Assembly (NCBI GenBank): GCA_024349245.1
Contig: JALDNG010002590.1
Location: 49,215-113,214, forward strand
Source: Neodontobutis hainanensis
Taxonomy: Eukaryota; Chordata; Actinopteri; Gobiiformes; Odontobutidae
Length of the DNA: 64,000 bases
Reading direction: 5' to 3'
Shown: one piece after another, positions 59,016 to 64,000 of the stretch
How positions within the stretch are numbered: the first letter of the stretch is position 1
How the letters are laid out: each line of letters opens with the position of its first letter
Made by a program: the position numbers and the translations under genes
Notes under the pieces: generated by a model
Database searches by the model: none
What the model saw: only the letters and a program-made list of their open reading frames with translations
Told to the model about the DNA's origin: nothing

Positions 59016-62000
59016 ATGAGAAAATCAGAGAAAGGTAACGGCAGAATTTATCTCTCTTGTGATTTACGTGTTCATATTTGATAGAAAGTTCATATTAATC
59101 GCATAAATATATTGTTCATGATTTATAAGGTTCTAGGCATTGTGTCTGTTGGTGAAAAAGTGTGTGAAAAAGTGTTTTATATCTAAATACAGCACTTTGA
59201 ATAAAGCTAGCATTAGCATGTGCGTGTGAGCTAGCGGGTGTGGCCTCATGTATCTGTGGTGCTTTATTTTATGTTCCTACAGACTTGTGTGGGAAAGTGA
59301 GACCTGGAGTGGCTGTAGAGTGATATTTTTGTGTTTCATACAGATATGTGGTTGATGTATTGTGCACTATTCAATGTGATTTTATTATTTTGTTGTATTT
59401 TGATGTTCATATAACATGTACCTTTTGTACATGATTATTTGCTCTATTGAAAATATAAAATTGCCATGATTAAAGGGGTTTACTTGTTAATGATGTACAC
59501 TGTACGATCACACTGTAAATATATAAATATCATTGTAATAGGTAAAATTGTATTAACACATGAGTGCCATGAGAAAATCAGAGGAGAGACTTGTGTGGGA
59601 AAGTGAGACCTGGAGTGGCTGTAAAGTGATATTTTTGTGTTTCACACAGTAAACCTTCTGACAAACAGGATGGACACATGTGGCAATGTTTTATTTGGAG
59701 CTGGGCTTACCCTCATCTCCCACCCGCTGGCCTACATTAAATTCCTAATCAAGGTAAGGCCTGGGGTTTTCGAGGGGTTTTTGTTTCAGAAAAGCTGAAA
59801 GCCAGAGGTTTTACGGCTACTCTCTGCTTCCGTTGTTTAGTCAACTCGGAAGTTGCCCGAACAGGAAACCGTATCTCTAATGTAAAACTATACAATTATA
59901 ACACTACTTTGCCTCCTAATTAATATTTTCACGACTTAGGCAAATATTAACCCGTAAACTAAGCGCGACCCACTGGCGGGTCATGCCAAGTTAGAAAAAA
60001 ACAGACCGCGTTGTACATCCCCTTTGTAATGCAAACCCCAACAATATATATACCAAATTGAAGCTTAAAGTCTCATCTTTCAGACTATATAAACCATTTT
60101 AAGACATTAAAACCACATATTTGACACAAAAGCCCGTTTTACAGACAAGCACAAAGATGGAGATTGGATTTGGTCTTACCTTTGATGGGTCTATTGGACT
60201 CAAACCGCTACAAAATCCCACAAACTGGGTCTCATTCTGCTCATAAAGGTCCAGAGAATAATATCCAGTAAAATAATTAGGTCCAAAAGATATGTTAGCG
60301 CCTCCAAGGCACAAAAACTGCCGAAAAGTATTCCCAACTTGAAGTCAGCTGCGACACTTTATGTCGTTTCTTTTGTAAATAAAAAACATCATTCCTTTTC
60401 TACCGCCGAAACAAGCTAATCACACGCTAGCAGGAAGTGTTAGCGTTAGATTGACACCTTGTTTGGCCAATTGCATCTTTTGAGTTTTTTATGAGTAAAA
60501 ACTATACTCTTTTTCAATTTTACATATTATAAGTAATAAATATCATCTGTTTTAGTTGTTTTATGCATTTTAGACAGGCAGTTGAAGAAAAAAAAAAAAA
60601 GAGAAGTAGAGACCCGCAGCCGCAGCAGGAGGGGGATGGGTTTTGACACCTCTCTATTCTCTCCTTTTCTCCTTTCTAATGCTGTTGGAGCCTTGAAAAC
60701 ACTAAATTGCAGTGCTATGACCAAAGTATATAGTTTGCAGTGTGTTTTTATTTGTGGATATTATTCAAAAATATATATTTTGTCCCAAAACCCTCATTTT
60801 GACTATTTTCATATGTAAACATGCCAATTATTATGGAATATTAATTTTAATAACTAATATAGTTACATTGTGTGTAAATTCAGGTTCCTCTTGATGTAAG
60901 CTTTCAGAAGAGCCCTCATTGAAGTCTGTGGGTTGAAGCATTCAGAACTTATTGCACTTCTTCCAAATGTGTTAGTTTGATAAAATGAATAAATCATTTT
61001 AGTGGAATAAAGATTAAGCCTAGATTAACCAACATTAAAACTGCTGTAAAATACTCATTTTTACAGATATTCTTTTCAAATTTGAAATGTGAGTAGTCAT
61101 CCAGTAATTATTTTGGCCCACAGTGTGTTTTAGTCCTCAACTACCTGCTGAAGCTATAGACACCTTTATTTTCACAAATTATTTTAGGCGAGCACACAAA
61201 AAGTAATTTTTTTTGTGTGTTCCAAAGTGTATAAAATTTTATCAGTAATACTTAGACAGATTCTGACTGCTCTGAGTGAAACTAGAGATTGTTACCTTTA
61301 CAAAGAGCCCACACTAATTAAATTCCAGGGGGTTCAATAACAGCAATCATTTTAATTTGGAGAGGTCCCATTACACAAAATACAGCGAAAATGACCAAAA
61401 GAGATAGGGGGTGGGTTAACAAGGCAAATACGCATACATATGTCATTTCGGTTATTTTTAAATACACATTAAAGTGCAGGTTTAGGTGACTGAGTGGTGA
61501 TACAGTGTGGGTTCCGTATCAAAATACTCCATTGTGGGCGAAGGAGAGCTGGGTCATAATTTTTGTGTAGTTAAAGGTTATTTCATTGTCATATTGAATG
61601 TCGCTCCTAAACCATGCTTTTTACACAAATCTTTATCACTTTATCACAAATTAAGTTGCTGAATGTACTGAATGTAAGAAATGGGAAGTCTGCCATTATG
61701 GCCTGAACACACAACCCTCATACAAAATGCTACTCCTTTGTGGATCTTCTTCCAAAATGGCTCTAAATTGGTCACCATCATCTACAGAAGTCGGGCATCA
61801 AAAGTTATCAACAGTTTTTGAGGAAGTCTAACGTTTGTCGCATACTTTGTGGTCTGATTTGCCAACATCCAATATTTCGCTCAAACATCGTCAGATTGAG
61901 TCTGACCCAATGAGGCGGTTGTGCACAACCTGAAAACATTGACATGCCAAAATAATGGCTACGTTTTCAAATGGCTCTCCAGCGCCCCCTACAAATTTTG

Positions 62001-62588
62001 AATGTAACTTTTTAGGGACTTTTGTTGGGAAATTTAGTTTGTCAGAGGCAAATGAAATTTGGCACACACATTCCTCATGTCCCCTGGAAACAGCCTATAT
62101 GTACCGACCCCTAACTGCAACTGTGATGTCATGGCAATGGCCCAGGTGTGTGATTATCGATGAATGGGAGCTGACAATTGAACACTAATTTGACCCAGTA
62201 AAAATATTCTAAAGGCCAACATCTAAATTGATCACAAGTGGTTTATTTTCATGGAATAATAGTTTGGTGTCTGTTTGTCATAATGTTTTCACTTCAAGTG
62301 GTGTTCACTTGTCAGGTAGGACATGAGCCGCTGCCTCCCACTCTGGGCAGAAGTCTGTTTGGGAGACAGGTGTACCAGCTGCCTGGACTGTTGGCTTACG
62401 GTGAGTGCAGCACCAAAGTTTATAATTATGAAAGTCATAATTTGATCAACACTAAATTTATTTGCATATTGTTTCTAATTACAGCAAAACATATTATAAA
62501 GATAGAGGAAAAGCTGGACTTTTCAGAGGCCTCGGTCCAAGGCTCTGCGCGGCACCATCGCACGGTGGTGCACGGCAAAGTGTTGCAG
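59016..62588 (+). CDS. mtch2: Mitochondrial carrier homolog 2, 5' part
   Basis: Outer mitochondrial membrane protein of the carrier fold, known as an insertase for tail-anchored proteins and a tBID partner. Exons: 59,651-59,753 with ATG at 59,670 (MDTCGNVLFGAGLTLISHPL), 62,316-62,400 (VGHEPLPPTLGRSLFGRQVY), 62,485-62,588 (starts AKHIIKIE, ends TVVHGKVLQ). An upstream exon ending 59,034 has an ATG at 59,016 that would join in frame and add 13 residues (RKSEKVNLLTNR after Met); the family's usual length favours the ATG at 59,670. In 62,485-62,588 the middle is out of frame: three single G losses (near 62,509, 62,552 and 62,562) explain it and together keep the phase. The rest of the gene (about three quarters) is not seen here. 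It is unrelated to the receptor cluster. Confidence 0.82.
59754..62315. other. mtch2 intron
   Basis: Contains a 15-base A run at 60,586-60,600 and, at about 61,730-62,190, a stretch with AGCGCCCCCTACAAATTTTG and ATGAAATTTGGCACACACAT that looks like a dispersed fish repeat of unknown type. No exon is recognised. Confidence 0.4.
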
Positions 62589-62980
62589 GTAAAATTGTTA
62601 ATAACTCAAATTTTTGATTATATAAAGATTAAAATAAGACATGTTCAGTAAATTGTAGATTGCTTATGCAACTGGAGAAAATGTGGCAGAAGTTGACATC
62701 TAAAAATGTATTTGTCGGAATGTCAAATCCATAATTTCCTTTTTTATTTTTTTATTTTTCACAGAAATGCCATGAGAAAGTTGTGATAAGAATGTTTGTT
62801 TTATTTAGAAACAGATTATTGTAGTGTGTTTTGCAGTACAGAAGTGCATTTCTTATGACCAAATAAGGGTGCAAGTGTTTAGATAGAATTACAATTATTT
62901 CTACATTGTTCTGCATGTTTAAGCACCAAAACAGGCATTTTAATAGTAATCATTGCCTTTTGCCGCTAACTAAAGCAGTA
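62589..62980 (+). other. mtch2 intron with possible next exon start
   Basis: A TTTTTATTTTTCACAG tract at 62,749-62,764 is followed by AAATGCCATGAGAAAG (KCHEK), which is what could follow HGKVLQ in fish mtch2. No good donor is evident, so the exon is only tentative. Confidence 0.3.
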
Positions 62981-64000
62981 TTAACCCTTTAGGCGCCAGA
63001 GTTTATTTTTAAAAATACTGATTTTTGAGATCCAAATTTCAAAAGGCTGTGGTTTGAAAATGATAAGAGATAGAGTCATACTCTAAACTAGAAAAATGTC
63101 AGGTATGACCCCAAAGTATATGAGCAAATAAATTATATGCATATAATTTGCATACCATGACTTTATATATTGGTGGTTATGTTATTTACAGTACATACAG
63201 ACTAATGAACATATTATAATAGTTTTTTTTTTCTCTTTTTGGTCTTTTTCTGAAATGAAATTATTTATAACAGTAATTTGTAAAAGCAACATTACCAAAA
63301 TTAAAAATAACTACAACTTCTAATACACCATAACTAGTTAAATGTATGTAAATAGATGTGAGAAATATACACATGTACTGTAGGTGTTTGGTTTCAGTAG
63401 CTTTATCTTTTCTTATCCATCAAAATGCATAGTTTGTAGTTTTAGAGTGGGACCTCTCAAAAGGCACAGCACACAGCCATCACTTTCATTACTACCGCTG
63501 CCTTGATCTGCGCATTTGCGCTGACTATGTTTACCCCTGCCTCTCCCTCCTCGACTGGGTAAAGTGTCAGGATGAACAAGACGTATTTCTCCCAAACAGC
63601 AGTCATTAGAAGCTGCATTATTCCCGACCTCTCTGTCACTACTGCGGCCACGGCGAGTACACGCGCCCCTTCTCAATCGCCCGTCACTACCGCGACCAGA
63701 GCGACTAGTTTTATCCCGTTTCTTTCACTGATTTTGGGCAAAATGTGGGAAAAACGGCATGTGCTTTATGCAGCTACAGAGAGAGGCACGAGCAGCACTG
63801 CCGCTGTTCAAGTCACACACTCACTCTCACTCATTCTCACTTTCACTCGGCTGAAAAGACTCTAAAGGTAGATGTTCTCCCTCAGAAACAGAGTCAGCTA
63901 TTACTAAAGCCAAAGCTTCATCACAGGTGTATTTTTTATTTGTCATTTTCGCGTTTACTAGCTCGTGTGTAGACAATGAGGCTTCTACTGAGCCGGTCCT
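62981..64000 (-). mobile_element. piggyBac-like element, extends past the window
   Basis: TTAA at 62,981-62,984 followed by CCCTTTAGGCGCCAGAG fits a piggyBac target and terminal repeat. About 1 kb further, on the minus strand from 63,946, a frame reads MTNKKYTCDEALALVIADSV then SEGEHLPLESFQPSE, like the N-terminus of piggyBac transposases; it stops after about 40 codons near 63,827, and other frames on the same strand (63,413-63,676) are Arg/Ser/Gly-rich. No catalytic Asp region is recognised. Probably a dead copy in an mtch2 intron. Confidence 0.45.

Noticed and set aside
60582..60818. Lys-rich start of a 78-codon frame
   Set aside because: It begins in a poly-A tract within an mtch2 intron and has no similarity to anything recognised.

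Overview
The window is vertebrate and almost certainly teleost nuclear DNA. Genes are split into small exons with GT/AG borders. The Ig exons are phase 1-1 and encode a fish-type B7/HHLA2-like V-C-V immunoglobulin receptor. Fish-type L2 LINEs, tRNA-derived SINEs and hAT, Tc1, piggyBac and Ty3/Gypsy remnants are present, and the right end carries mtch2. I see no CRISPR array, operon or prokaryotic feature. Species cannot be decided from sequence alone. Family names come from recognition of protein motifs, not from a database search.

Layout. Bases 1-17,800 and 24,436-41,215 are two copies of one tandem segmental duplication. Each copy holds an A-type Ig receptor gene (A, 27-1,331; A', 24,078-25,741), a reverse-strand repeat-built coiled-coil gene between inverted minisatellite arrays (1,704-3,397; 26,258-27,957), a long non-coding stretch, a 41-bp minisatellite, and a B-type receptor gene (B, 10,799-20,518; B', 37,919-42,350). 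The copies differ by an L2 LINE present only in copy 2 (30,297-32,185), a 45-bp minisatellite present only in copy 1 (13,290-16,050), and different transmembrane/tail exons at the 3' ends of B and B'. A further B-type gene (C, 46,389-55,114) is cut in its IgV exon by a nearly full-length L2 LINE with a 7-bp target duplication. A relic sits upstream of C and a reverse-strand fragment (D) downstream. From 58,980 on comes the unrelated housekeeping gene mtch2, whose 3' part runs beyond the sequence recognised here, followed by a piggyBac-like end.

Gene state. Only B' can be read as an uninterrupted receptor: leader, IgV, IgC, third Ig domain, transmembrane segment and tail in frame, 392 residues. 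A, B, A', the coiled-coil genes and mtch2 exon 3 carry short indels, many of them single-base losses in homopolymers. Some may be true decay and some may be consensus errors; the sequence alone cannot separate these.

How it fits together. This is a rapidly evolving immune-receptor cluster growing by tandem duplication, exon replacement and probably gene conversion (IgC exons nearly identical, IgV exons divergent), and breaking through transposon insertion and minisatellite growth. The least explained element is the coiled-coil gene between head-to-head minisatellite arrays.
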